This document shows positions 20,201 through 33,919 of a DNA stretch of 64,000 nucleotides, piece by piece. Below the pieces are notes generated by a model. That model saw nothing but the letters and a program-made list of their open reading frames with translations. It did not search any database and was not told the origin of the DNA. Every line of letters starts with the position of its first letter. The first letter of the stretch is position 1. Source of the DNA: Candidula unifasciata (lineage: Eukaryota; Mollusca; Gastropoda; Stylommatophora; Geomitridae); the NCBI GenBank assembly GCA_905116865.2, contig CAJHNH020002659.1:35334-99333 (forward strand), given 5' to 3'. A program made the position numbers and the translations under genes.

Positions 20201-23200
20201 CACACATAGATGTAGAAGACAAATAGCTGTAGAAGACAAATAGATGTAGAAGACAAATAGATGTAGAAGACAAAAAGATGTAGAAGACACACAGCTGTAG
20301 AAGACAAATAGATGTAGAAGACACATAGATGTAGAAGACACATAGATGTAGAAGACAAATAGATGTAGAAGACACACAGCTGTAGAAGACAAATAGATGT
20401 AGAAGACACATACATGTAGAAGACACATAGATGTAGAAGACAAATAGATGTAGAAGACACATAGATGTAGAAGACAAATAGATGTAGAATACATCTATGT
20501 AGATGTAGAAGACACATAGATGTAGAAGACACATAGATGAAGAAGACACATTATAGACATGGGCACACATAGATGTAGAAGACAAATAGCTGTAGAAGAC
20601 AAATAGATGTAGAAGACAAATAGATGTAGAAGACAAAAAGATGTAGAAGACACACAGCTGTAGAAGACAAATAGATGTAGAAGACACATAGATGTAGAAG
20701 ACACATAGATGTAGAAGACAAATAGATGTAGAAGACACACAGCTGTAGAAGACAAATAGATGTAGAAGACACATAGATGTAGAAGACACATAGATGTAGA
20801 AGACACATAGATGTAGAAGACACACAGCTGTAGAAGACAAATAGATGTAGAAGAGACATAGATGTAGAAGAGACATAGATGTAGAAGATACATAGATGTA
20901 GAAGACACATAGATGTAGAAGACACATAGATGTAGAAGACACATAGATGTAGAAGACACATAGATGTAGAAGATACATAGATGTAGAAGATACATAGATG
21001 TAGAAGATACATAGATGTAGAAGATACATAGATGAAGAAGACACATAGATGTAATAGACACATAGATGTAGAAGACAAATAGATGTAGAAGACAAATAGA
21101 TGTAGAAGACAAATAGATGTAGAAGATACATAGATGTAGAAGATACATAGATGTAGAAGATACATAGATGTAGAAGACACATAGATGTAGAAGACACATA
21201 GATGTAGAAGACACATAGATGTAGAAGATACATAGATGTAGAAGACACATAGATGTAGAAGACACATAGATGTAGAAGATACATAGATGTAGAAGATACA
21301 TAGATGTAGAAGACACATTCATGTAGAAGATACATAGATGTAGAAGATACATAGATGTAGAAGATACATAGATGTAGAAGACACATAGATGTAGAAGACA
21401 CATAGATGTAGAAGACACATAGATGTAGAAGATACATAGATGTAGAAGATACATAGATGTAGAAGATACATAGATGTAGAAGACACATAGATGTAGAAGA
21501 CACATAGATGTAGAAGACACATAGATGTAGAAGATACATAGATGTAGAAGATACATAGATATAGAAGATACATAGATATAGAAGATACATAGATATAGAA
21601 GACACATAGATGTAGAAGACACATAGATGTAGAAGACACATAGATGTAGAAGACACATAGATGTAGAAGACACATAGATGTAGAAGACACACAGCTGTAG
21701 AAGACACACAGCTGTAGAAGACACATAGATGTAGAAGACAAATAGATGTAGAAGATACATAGATGTAGAAGATACATAGATGTAGAAGATACATAGATGT
21801 AGAAGATACATAGATGTAGAAGATACATAGATGTAGAAGATACATACATGTAGAAAACACATACATGTAGAAGACACATACATGTAGAAGACACATAGAT
21901 GTAGAAGACACATAGATGTAGAAGACACATAGATGTAGAAGACAAATAGATGTAGAAGACAAATAGATGTAGAAGACACATAGATGTAGAAGATACATAG
22001 ATGTAGAAGATACATAGATGTAGAAGATACATAGATGTAGAAGACAAATAGATGTAGAAGATACATAGATGTAGAAGACAAAAAGATGTAGAAGATACAT
22101 AGATGTAGAAGATACATAGATGTAGAAGATACATAGATGTAGAAGACACATACATGTAGAAGATACATAGATGTAGAAGATACATAGATGTAGAAGATAC
22201 ACAGATGTAGAAGATACATAGATGTAGAAGATACATAGATGTAGAAGATACATAGATGTAGAAGATACATAGATGTAGAAGATACATAGATGTAGAAGAT
22301 ACACAGATGTAGAAGATACATACATGTAGAAGACACATACATGTAGAAGACACATAGATGTAGAAGACAAATAGATGTAGAAGACAAATAGATGTAGAAG
22401 ATACATAGATGTAGAAGACACATAGATGTAGAAGACACATAGATGTAGAAGACACATAGATGTAGAAGATACATAGATGTAGAAGATACATAGATGTAGA
22501 AGATACATAGATGTAGAAGATACATAGATGTAGAAGACACATAGATGTAGAAGACACATAGATGTAGAAGACACATAGATGTAGAAGACACATACATGTA
22601 GAAGACACATAGATGTAGAAGATACATAGATGTAGAAGATACATAGATGTAGAAGACACATAGATGTAGAAGATACATAGATGTAGAAGATACATAGATG
22701 TAGAAGATACATAGATGTAGAAGATACATAGATGTAGAAGATACATAGATGTAGAAGATACATAGATGTAGAAGATACATAGATGTAGAAGATACATAGA
22801 TGTAGAAGATACATAGATGTAGAAGATACATACATGTAGAAGACACATAGATGTAGAAGACACATAGATGTAGAAGACACATAGATGTAGAAGACAAATA
22901 GATGTAGAAGACAAATAGATGTAGAAGATACATAGATGTAGAAGATACATAGATGTAGAAGATACATAGATGTAGAAGATACATAGATGTAGAAGATACA
23001 TAGATGTAGAAGATACATAGATGTAGAAGATACATAGATGTAGAAGATACATAGATGTAGAAGATACATAGATGTAGAAGATACATAGATGTAGAAGACA
23101 CATAGATGTAGAAGACAAATAGATGTAGAAGATACATAGATGTAGAAGATACATAGATGTAGAAGACACATACATGTAGAAGACAAATACATGTAGAAGA

Positions 23201-26200
23201 TACATAGATGTAGAAAATACATAGATGTAGAAGACACATACATGTAGAAGATACATAGATGTAGAAGATACATAGATGTAGAAGACAAATAGATGTAGAA
23301 GATACACAGATGTAGAAGATACATACATGTAGAAGATACATACATGTAGAAGACACATACATGTAGAAGACAAATAGATGTAGAAGACACATACATGTAG
23401 AAGACACATAGATGTAGAAGACACATAGATGTAGAAGACACATAGATGTAGAAGATACATAGATGTAGAAGATACATACATGTAGAAGATACATACATGT
23501 AGAAGATACATAGATGTAGAAGATACATAGATGTAGAAGATACATAGATGTAGAAGACACATAGATGTAGAAGATACATAGATGTAGAAGATACATAGAT
23601 GTAGAAGACACATAGATGTAGAAGACACATAGATGTAGAAGATACATAGATGTAGAAGACAAATAGATGTAGAAGATACACAGATGTAGAAGATACATAG
23701 ATGTAGAAGATACATAGATGTAGAAGATACATAGATGTAGAAGATACATAGATGTAGAAGACACATAGATGTAGAAGACACATAGATGTAGAAGATACAT
23801 AGATGTAGAAGATACATAGATGTAGAAGACACATAGATGTAGAAGACAAATAGATGTAGAAGATACATAGATGTAGAAGATACATAGATGTAGAAGATAC
23901 ATAGATGTAGAAGATACATAGATGTAGAAGATACATAGATGTAGAAGATACATAGATGTAGAAGATACATAGATGTAGAAGATACATAGATGTAGAAGAT
24001 ACATAGATGTAGAAGATACATACATGTAGAAGATACATAGATGTAGAAGATACATAGATGTAGAAGACACATAGATGTAGAAGACACATAGATGTAGAAG
24101 ACACATAGATGTAGAAGATACATAGATGTAGAAGATACATAGATGTAGAAGATACATAGATGTAGAAGATACATACATGTAGAAGACACATAGATGTAGA
24201 AGACAAATAGATGTAGAAGACAAATAGATGTAGAAGACAAATAGATGTAGAAGACAAATAGATGTAGAAGACACATAGATGTAGAAGACACATAGATGTA
24301 GAAGATACATAGATGTAGAAGACAAATAGATGTAGAAGATACATAGATGTAGAAGACACATAGATGTAGAAGACAAATAGATGTAGAAGATACATAGATG
24401 TAGAAGATACATAGATGTAGAAGACAAATAGATGTAGAAGATACATAGATGTAGAAGACAAATAGATGTAGAAGATACATAGATGTAGAAGATACATAGA
24501 TGTAGAAGATACATAGATGTAGAAGATAGAGAAGATACACAGATGTAGAAGATACATACATGTAGAAGATACATACATGTAGAAGACACATAGATGTAGA
24601 AGACACATAGATGTAGAAGACAAATAGATGTAGAAGACACATAGATGTAGAAGATACACAGATGTAGAAGATACATAGATGTAGAAGATACATAGATGTA
24701 GAAGATACATAGATGTAGAAGATACATAGATGTAGAAGACACATAGATGTAGAAGACACATAGATGTAGAAGACACACAGATGTAGAAGATACATAGATG
24801 TAGAAGATACATAGATGTAGAAGACACATAGATGTAGAAGATACATACATGTAGAAGATAGATACATGTAGAAGACAAATAGATGTAGAAGACAAATAGA
24901 TGTAGAAGATACATACATGTAGAAGACAAATAGATGTAGAAGAAACATACATGTAGAAGACACATAGATGTAGAAGATACATAGATGTAGAAGATACATA
25001 GATGTAGAAGATACATAGATGTAGAAGATACATAGATGTAGAAGATACATACATGTAGAAGATACATACATGTAGAAGATACATAGATATAGAAGATACA
25101 TACATGTAGAAGATACATAGATGTAGATGATACATACATGTAGAAGATACATAGATGTAGAAGACATAGATGTAGAAGACATAGATGTAGAAGACAAATA
25201 GATGTAGAAGATACATAGATGTAGAAGATACATAGATGTAGAAGATACATAGATGTAGAAGATACATAGATGTAGAAGATACATAGATGTAGAAGATACA
25301 TAGATGTAGAAGATACATAGATGTAGAAGATACATAGATGTAGAAGACACATAGATGTAGAAGACACATAGATGTAGAAGATACATAGATGTAGAAGATA
25401 CATAGATGTAGAAGATACATAGATGTAGAAGATACATAGATGTAGAAGATACATAGATGTAGAAGATACATAGATGTAGAAGACAAATAGATGTAGAAGA
25501 CAAATAGATGTAGAAGATACATAGATGTAGAAGACAAATAGATGTAGAAGATACATAGATGTAGAAGATACATAGATGTAGAAGACAAATAGATGTAGAA
25601 GACAAATAGATGTAGAAGATACATAGATGTAGAAGATACATAGATGTAGAAGATACATAGATGTAGAAGATACATAGATGTAGAAGATACATAGATGTAG
25701 AAGACAAATAGGTGTAGAAGATACATACATGTAGAAGACAAATAGATGTAGAAGACAAATAGATGTAGAAGATACATAGATGTAGAAGAGACAGATGTAG
25801 AAGACAAATAGATGTAGAAGATACATAGATGTAGAAGACAAATAGATGTAGAAGATACATAGATGTAGAAGATACATAGATGTAGAAGATACATAGATGT
25901 AGAAGATACATAGATGTAGAAGATACATAGATGTAGAAGATACATAGATGTAGAAGATACATAGATGTAGAAGATACATAGATGTAGAAGATACATAGAT
26001 GTAGAAGATACATAGATGTAGAAGATACATAGATGTAGAAGACAAATAGATGTAGAAGACACATAGATGTAGAAGATACATAGATGTAGAAGATACATAG
26101 ATGTAGAAGATACATAGATGTAGAAGATACATACATGTAGAAGACACATAGATGTAGAAGACAAATAGATGTAGAAGACAAATAGATGTAGAAGACAAAT

Positions 26201-29200
26201 AGATGTAGAAGACAAATAGATGTAGAAGACAAATAGATGTAGAAGACACATAGATGTAGAAGATACATAGATGTAGAAGACAAATAGATGTAGAAGATAC
26301 ATAGATGTAGAAGACACATAGATGTAGAAGACAAATAGATGTAGAAGATACATAGATGTAGAAGATACATAGATGTAGAAGACAAATAGATGTAGAAGAT
26401 ACATAGATGTAGAAGACAAATAGATGTAGAAGATACATAGATGTAGAAGATACATAGATGTAGAAGATACATAGATGTAGAAGATACATAGATGTAGAAG
26501 ATACACAGATGTAGAAGATACATACATGTAGAAGATACATACATGTAGAAGACACATAGATGTAGAAGACACATAGATGTAGAAGACAAATAGATGTAGA
26601 AGACACATAGATGTAGAAGATACACAGATGTAGAAGATACATAGATGTAGAAGATACATAGATGTAGAAGATACATAGATGTAGAAGACACATAGATGTA
26701 GAAGACACATAGATGTAGAAGACACACAGATGTAGAAGATACATAGATGTAGAAGATACATAGATGTAGAAGACACATAGATGTAGAAGATACATACATG
26801 TAGAAGATAGATACATGTAGAAGACAAATAGATGTAGAAGATACATACATGTAGAAGACAAATAGATGTAGAAGAAACATACATGTAGAAGACACATAGA
26901 TGTAGAAGATACATAGATGTAGAAGATACATAGATGTAGAAGATACATAGATGTAGAAGATACATAGATGTAGAAGATACATACATGTAGAAGATACATA
27001 CATGTAGAAGATACATAGATATAGAAGATACATACATGTAGAAGATACATAGATGTAGATGATACATACATGTAGAAGATACATAGATGTAGAAGACATA
27101 GATGTAGAAGACATAGATGTAGAAGACAAATAGATGTAGAAGATACATAGATGTAGAAGATACATAGATGTAGAAGATACATAGATGTAGAAGATACATA
27201 GATGTAGAAGATACATAGATGTAGAAGATACATAGATGTAGAAGATACATAGATGTAGAAGATACATAGATGTAGAAGATACATAGATGTAGAAGACACA
27301 TAGATGTAGAAGACACATAGATGTAGAAGATACATAGATGTAGAAGATACATAGATGTAGAAGATACATAGATGTAGAAGATACATAGATGTAGAAGATA
27401 CATACATGTAGAAGATACATAGATGTAGAAGATACATACATGTAGAAGACAAATAGATGTAGAAGACAAATAGATGTAGAAGACAAATAGATGTAGAAGA
27501 TACATAGATGTAGAAGACAAATAGATGTAGAAGATACATAGATGTAGAAGACAAATAGATGTAGAAGATACATAGATGTAGAAGACACATAGATGTAGAA
27601 GACAAATAGATGTAGAAGACAAATAGATGTAGAAGATACATAGATGTAGAAGATACATAGATGTAGAAGATACATAGATGTAGAAGATACATAGATGTAG
27701 AAGACAAATAGGTGTAGAAGATACATACATGTAGAAGACAAATAGATGTAGAAGATACATAGATGTAGAAGAGACAGATGTAGAAGACAAATAGATGTAG
27801 AAGATACATAGATGTAGAAGACAAATAGATGTAGAAGATACATAGATGTAGAAGATACATAGATGTAGAAGATACATAGATGTAGAAGATACATAGATGT
27901 AGAAGATACATAGATGTAGAAGATACATAGATGTAGAAGACAAATAGATGTAGAAGACAAATAGATGTAGAAGACAAATAGATGTAGAAGAGACATAGAT
28001 GTAGAAGAGACATAGATGTAGAAGAGACATAGATGTAGAAGAGACATAGATGTAGAAGACAAATAGATGTAGAAGATACGTAGATGTAGAAGATACGTAG
28101 ATGTAGAAGATACACAGATGTAGAAGATACACAGATGTAGAAGATACACAGATGTAGAAGATACACAGATGTAGAAGATACACAGATGTAGAAGATACAC
28201 AGATGTAGAAGATACACAGATGTAGAAGATACACAGATGTAGAAGATACACAGATGTAGAAGATACACAGATGTAGAAGATACACAGATGTAGAAGATAC
28301 ACAGATGTAGAAGATACACAGATGTAGAAGATACACAGATGTAGAAGATACACAGATGTAGAAGATACATAGATGTAGAAGATGCACAGATGTAGAAGAC
28401 GCACAGATGTAGAAGACGCACAGATGTAGAGGACGCACAGATGTAGAGGACGCACAGATGTAGAGGACGCACAGATGTAGAGGACGCACAGATGTAGAGG
28501 ACGCACAGATGTAGAAGATGCACAGATGTAGAAGATGCACAGATGTAGAAGATGCACAGATGTAGAAGATGCATAGATGTAGAAGATGCACAGATGTAGA
28601 AGATGCACAGATGTAGAAGATGCACAGATGTAGAAGATACACAGATGTAGAAGATACACAGATGTAGAAGATACACAGATGTAGAAGATACACAGATGTA
28701 GAAGATACACAGATGTAGAAGATACACAGATGTAGAAGATACACAGATGTAGAAGATACACAGATGTAGAAGATACACAGATGTAGAAGACACACAGATG
28801 TAGAAGACACACAGATGTAGAAGACACACAGACGTAGAAGACACACAGACGTAGAAGACACATAGACGTAGAAGACACATAGACGTAGAAGACACATAGA
28901 CGTAGAAGACACATAGACGTAGAAGACACATAGACGTAGAAGACACATAGACGTAGAAGACACATAGACGTAGAAGACACATAGATGTAGAAGACACATA
29001 GATGTAGAAGACACATAGATGTAGAAGATACACAGATGTAGAAGATACACAGATGTAGAAGATACACAGATGTAGAAGATACACAGATGTAGAAGATACA
29101 CAGATGTAGAAGACACACAGACGTAGAAGACACATAGACGTAGAAGACACATAGACGTAGAAGATACATAGATGTAGAAGATACATAGATGTAGAAGATA

Positions 29201-29505
29201 CATAGATGTAGAAGATACATAGATGTAGAAGATACATAGATGTAGAAGATACATAGATGTAGAAGATACACAGATGTAGAAGATACACAGATGTAGAAGA
29301 TACACAGATGTAGAAGATACACAGATGTAGAAGACACACAGATGTAGAAGACACATAGATGTAGAAGATACATAGATGTAGAAGATACACAGATGTAGAA
29401 GATACACAGATGTAGAAGATACACAGATGTAGAAGACACACAGATGTAGAAGACACACAGATGTAGAAGACACATAGATGTAGAAAACACATAGACCTAG
29501 ATGTA
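20200..29505. repeat. 17-bp satellite array, about 9.3 kb, roughly 550 units
   Basis: Unit AGATGTAGAAGATACAT with variants at the triplet after GAAGA (TACAT, CACAT, CAAAT, TACAC) and at the base before ATGTAG (G or C). On the minus strand no frame of the unit has a stop codon and 17 is not a multiple of three, so all three minus frames stay open for 2700 codons or more with a 17-residue period (LLHLCIFYIYVSSTSMY-like). These are not genes. Occasional units lose 5 bp (near 25165, 25182, 27093) or 3 bp (near 25790, 27773). Confidence 0.97.
28095..28760. repeat. Locally homogenised variant blocks within the 17-bp satellite
   Basis: Units with TACACAG occupy 28100-28370 almost exclusively. Units with GCACAG and GAGGACGCACAG occupy 28380-28620. 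Units with GACGTAG are confined to about 28830-28975 and 29120-29160. Clustering of identical variants indicates recent local expansion or gene conversion. Confidence 0.8.
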
Positions 29506-29685
29506 GAAGCAGGATGCACAAAAATGTAAAGCAAAGAAGCAGTTGATGTGATGTCTGAGAAAATGCATAAAATGTACCAGAAAATTAAGGTACTTTCCGA
29601 AATAACTGAAAACCATAAATTGGTTAGAGAAATTACAGTAGAGGATTAAAATGTTTTGAACACGTGGCGAGTAGAAGAGATGGAG
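29506..29685. other. Right flank of satellite, no gene
   Basis: Unique AT-rich sequence between the satellite and the next repeat. Confidence 0.4.
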
Positions 29686-29689
29686 ACAT

Positions 29690-29960
29690 AGCAAGAGGAA
29701 TACAGAGATGATAGCCTGGATGGTATGGACAGGTAGAGAATATGAAGACAGACCTGATCCCTGATTCTCTGAAATGAAAGCTCGGATGGTATGGATAGAT
29801 ATAGGACAAGAAGACAGACCTGATCCTTGATTCTCAGAGATGAAAGCCTGGGTGGTATGGACGGATAGAGAACAAGAAGACAGACCTGATCCCTGATTCT
29901 CTGAGATGGTGATCTATGACTGCCTAATTTTGCATGGCACATGATGGTGATCTGTCTCAG
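29690..29960 (-). repeat. About 67-bp repeat, 3 copies, probably LINE 3' derived
   Basis: Three units carry (G/A)GATGGTATGGA then GAAGACAGACCTGATCC and TGATTCTC. After the third unit the sequence runs on as TGGTGATCTATGACTGCC and GGCACATGATGGTGATC, similar to 39225-39312, so the repeat seems to be an internal amplification of a dispersed 3' region. Confidence 0.7.
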
Positions 29961-30348
29961 TGTTGGTTCTGTAGCTCGGTTTGTGTGTGCATGTGTTTGA
30001 GCGCGCGTACGTGCGTGCATGCGTGTGTGTGTGTGAGTGGGAAAAGGAGTGGGGTGGGTATGGGGATGATGCCGACAAAAAACATACCCACTGCCTCTTA
30101 TGTGTAAAAAGCTCAACTGAGGGTCTGCTAAATCTTATGAGCTGAGCACACAGTTAACTGTCCTTTTGACTCCTTCTCTCCAAGCAATGTATCCTGTGAG
30201 ACTGGATCATTATTCAGGTGTATCATTTAGTAAAATGTGTATTCTTTATGTTTTAGGCTCGTGAAGCATTTTTCCCCCACTTAAACAAAATGTTTCCTTT
30301 AAAGACTGGGGATTTGGCCCGGGTTCAGTAAAGCATTTTTTTTTTAAG
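29961..30348. other. No gene recognised
   Basis: Contains a GT/GC-rich run (29985-30040). A 156-codon minus frame (29646-30116) crosses this run and the preceding repeat and is not credible. Confidence 0.45.
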
Positions 30349-30607
30349 TAAGTAAAGTAAAGTACCCTTTTCCATGCATTTAGGCGTATAGGGCATATAG
30401 GGCTAGACCCATATTTTTATACACCAATCGGCACAAGATAAGTGATGTGCTCAGCATCATGCCTCTACTTCCCGGGAATGCACCCAGTAGCCACTTTAGG
30501 CTGGGTCGACCTGGGAGCCAAATTCATTTTTGAAAAAAGTCCGGCTCCTCCAGGGAGCAAACCCACGAACTTCCGATCCGTCTAGCCGCTCTGCCACCGC
30601 GACTCGC
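30349..30607 (-). repeat. tRNA-derived SINE, family A, full antisense copy
   Basis: Right end GCCACCGCGACTCGCA is the reverse complement of the family A head, and CTTCCGATCCGTCTAGCCGC is the anticodon-arm region. GGCTGGGTCGACCTGGGAGC and TACTTCCCGGGAATGCACC are the body. The left end has an AAGTAAGTAAAGTAAAGTA tail, the A-rich 3' end typical of retroposition. Confidence 0.8.
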
Positions 30608-31050
30608 ATTTCTTTTTTTTTACTTAAACAAAATGTTAACTTCAAAAACTGGGGATTTGGTTCCTGTAGAAGTAGTATGTCTTTCAGTTGAGTATGGTCG
30701 TTCAAGTGAATATCGAATTATATTAACTAATACCAAAACCGTATGGTGAATTATACAGTAAAATGCATTCAAAATACTTAGCAGTCATTTTGTCATAAAT
30801 TAAAGTATTTACAACTTATTATAGAACTTAGTCACTTATTTAAAACATATTTTGGGTCAAACCTCTTTACTGTTGAATATGCATAATGTAACTGATTTGG
30901 TTTAAAATATTGTACCTGTTTTCTGCAAGTATGATACAGGAAAACCCCTTACCGGAGGCTTACGAAGAGAAAATTGGACATATAACTGTCTCAAAACAGG
31001 GGCACAAAGAATATTATATTGCACAGTTAATTGCTCAATACATTTCCTTA
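30608..31050. other. AT-rich sequence, no gene recognised
   Basis: A short direct repeat AAACAAAATGTT(A/T)...ACTGGGGATTTGG brackets the SINE copy (30285-30320 and 30625-30662), so the SINE may have arrived together with a local duplication. Confidence 0.4.
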
Positions 31051-31054
31051 CATC

Positions 31055-31290
31055 TTGTCAGGTGAATACTGCAGAAATTATCAATCAGTCAATCAATCAG
31101 GTGTCTTATCAGGTGCATACTGCAGAAATTATCAATCAATCAATCAATCAGGTGTCTTATCAGGTGCATACTGCAGAAATTATCAATCAATCAATCAGTT
31201 GTCTTATCAGGTGCATACTGCAGAAATTATCAATCAATCAGGTGTCTTATCAGGTGAATACTGCAGAAATTATATCACTCAGTCAATCAG
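31055..31290. repeat. 51-bp tandem repeat, about 4.5 copies, with variable CAAT core
   Basis: Unit CAGGTGCATACTGCAGAAAT then TATCAATCAATCAATCAATC then AGGTGTCTTAT. The number of CAAT steps differs between units (two to five), so a tetranucleotide microsatellite varies inside a minisatellite. Confidence 0.9.
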
Positions 31291-31840
31291 GTGCCATCTC
31301 CACAATAAAAGTTGGCTGCAGGAAATCTCTAACATTCTCTGTGTGTTGTCATGATTGTACACTCTCTCTCTCTTAGACTGCTATTCATCCATTTCTTGCT
31401 GCTCTTCTGCCATTTGTATTGTTGTCCACCTTCTCTTGCCTCCCCCCCCCCCCTTTTTTTTTTTCCAGTTGTTTTTTTTTTTTAAATTGTATTCACATCA
31501 GTAACTTTTTTCATTCCCAATCTCTTAAGAACCTTTGTAATTGATAGTTTTTATTTCCTTGATATAGTTGCTATTGTTTCGTATATCCATATTTCCAGGG
31601 GCTAATTTTCTAGTTGCTTGTTGGTCACTCAGGTTTCCACACCACACATTACAGTTGAGTATACATATAACATTGAGCAGTTTTCATTTTCAGTGTGTTG
31701 TTTAATCTCTAGCTGTCGGTTGTTTCTACATTTTGTTGAAGACATTTTTTAGCCAGTCCTACTCTCTTTTTGACTGCTTTTGCCATTACCTGTTATTACA
31801 TGTCCAAGATGGAAGAAAGCCAACAGAGTTTGTACCTATG
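31291..31840. other. No gene recognised
   Basis: T-rich, with C and T runs at 31441-31485. Sequence around 31500-31790 looks like antisense LINE debris (ACACCACACATTACAGTTGA) but no clear protein match can be read. Confidence 0.35.
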
Positions 31841-32755
31841 ACAGTTTGTAGCTAAATTATATCATTTGTACCTATGACAAACAGTTTGTACCGACAAGAT
31901 ATGGTTCGCATCTATGAGAAACGGTCTGTACATAAACGTTTGAATTACGAAACAGCATGTACCTAAAGAAACAGTCTGTGCCTACGAACAGTTCTAGCTA
32001 AAAGATATGGTTTGTACGGCTATCATCCGAATAAAGGGCACGTATTATGGCGGCCGCAAAAACACCCTAACAGGGCCTCTGTCATGTGTCAGTTGTGCAC
32101 TGTTTTTGTTTTTGGCCGCCATAATATGTGCCCGTTTTTCAGAGGATAGGCGATTTGTACCAATGACAAACAGTCTGTACCTAAAATATATGATTTGCAC
32201 CTTTGACAAACAGTTTCTACCTACAAGATATGATTTGCACCTTTGACAAACACTTTCTACCTACAAGATATGATTTGCACCTTTGACAAACACTTTCTAC
32301 CTACAAGATATGATTTGCACCTTTAACAAACACTTTCTACCTACAAGATATGATTTGCACCTTTGACAAACACTTTCTACCTACAAGATATGATTTGTAC
32401 CTATGACAAACACTTTCTACCTACAAGATATCATTTGCACCTTTGACAAATACTTTCTACCTACAAGATATGATTTGCACCTTTGACAAACACTTTTTAC
32501 CTACAAGATATGATTTGCACCTTTGACAAACACTTTTTACCTACAAGATATGATTTGTACCTATGACAAACACTTTCTACCTACAAGATATGATTTGCAC
32601 CTTTGACAAACACTTTCTACCTGCAAGATATGATTTGCACCTTTGACAAACACTTTCTACCTACAAGATATGATTTGTACCTTTGACAAACACTTTCTAC
32701 CTACAAGATATGATTTGTACCTTTGACAAACAGTTTTTAACTGCAAGATATGGTT
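31841..32755. repeat. 40-bp minisatellite interrupted by a MITE
   Basis: Unit ACAAGATATGATTTGCACCT then TTGACAAACACTTTCTACCT. About 14 near-identical units lie from 32175 to 32755. More diverged units lie at 31841-32017, and between them sits the element at 32018-32152. Variants GTACCTATGACAAAC recur singly. Confidence 0.93.
32018..32152. mobile_element. MITE with about 45-bp terminal inverted repeats, copy 1
   Basis: Left end GGCTATCATCCGAATAAAGG pairs with the inverted right end (CGCCTATCCTCTGAAAAACG read on the minus strand), and the arms continue with GGGCAC(G/A)TATTATGGCGGCC. The internal string CCCTAACAGGGCCTC is shared with the larger copy at 63076-63385. No coding capacity. It splits a tandem array. 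Confidence 0.75.
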
Positions 32756-33586
32756 TTGTAATTGTGAAGTACCATTGCAGCTAAAAGGAAGAGTTTGTAT
32801 GTACCAGCAACTAACTGTGCAATATACAATGTTTCTGCCCTAATTACTTAATGCTATGAAACACACCACTAAGGGAAACATAACTCTCTTTTGTTCAACA
32901 AACACATTATGAACAGTTATCATCTATATATATACCACCTTGCAATGCTTGATGCATTAACATTTTACGTCTGGTAAAATACTGGCTATACAGTATATTT
33001 TGTACACAGTGTGTGTGCATGGGTGCGCGTGTGTGTTTTGTGTGTGTACGTAAGTAAATATCCATACATGTCTGTAGACGCATGCCTGCTGGCCCAAAGA
33101 TCGACCCAGCAAGATCATGTCCTGGCAATTGAAGGCCGTGGGTGTGACGTTGACCACATCACACACAAGTCTGACTGGGCTATACAAATATTACTCCAAC
33201 ATCATTTGCTGGATGATGTGTCACTGGCAAAAAGAAAGGTCGTAAATATATGTATAAATATATATATCTGAAAGAATTAGGAATATTTTAATTGTACTTA
33301 TTGCTTCTTCTGGAAGTCTACTGTTGAACTGTGAAGATTAAGAATGAACACAGGTGCATGTGAACTATTGTTTCACCATTTTATCATGATTGCAATCATT
33401 GATTTCTATAATATTCAGTGTTCAAGCAGGTTGTTGTAAACAACATTACAATGCATTGGAGCTAACAAATGATTTTTTCTGAGATAAATATGTTTTTTTC
33501 ATCTGATAATAAATATGATATTTTCATCTACCTACTGGTTGGTGTCATTTCCTGCCTCCTCTTTTCCACTGTTCTCAGTTTCCTTG
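32756..33586. other. Unassigned sequence
   Basis: Contains a GT-rich run (33008-33048). The block 33095-33230 is less AT-rich and partly recalls the family A body (GTGACGTTGACCACATCAC). No coding region that I can support. Confidence 0.35.
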
Positions 33587-33587
33587 G

Positions 33588-33725
33588 TAGTCGCCGTGGT
33601 GTAGCGGCTAGACGCTTGCCTGCAGATCAGAAGGTTGTGGGTTTAGGTCCTGAAGAAGCCAGATTTGTTTCCTTCAGAGATGACCTTGACTTCCAGGTCG
33701 TAGACCACAAGGCAGACCAAGAACT
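33588..33725 (+). repeat. SINE family A, 5' part only
   Basis: TAGTCGCCGTGGTGTAGCGG (A box) and the anticodon-arm region are well kept. The B-box region is degraded, and homology stops after GACTTCCAGGTCG, so the 3' half is missing or replaced. Confidence 0.7.
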
Positions 33726-33919
33726 AGCTATTGCCTGGAGTATTGGTAAAAGAACAAGAGAATGGGTGGATGACTGAAGATTTGTTGGACTGTTTATTAA
33801 TAAATTTTGTACGTGAGGTATAGGCCTATATCTTCAATACAAGCTGCACTTTTAATTTTCAGCAATGCTTTTTGGTTAAAATAGACCTATGCACGCATAA
33901 CTACGGTACTTTTTTTGAA

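Noticed and set aside
20130..29534. Three overlapping minus-strand frames of 2700-3130 codons, Cys/Tyr/Ser-rich
   Set aside because: They are three phases of one stop-free 17-bp repeat. Periodicity is exact at the DNA level, not the codon level, and there is no non-repeat coding sequence, so no protein is called.
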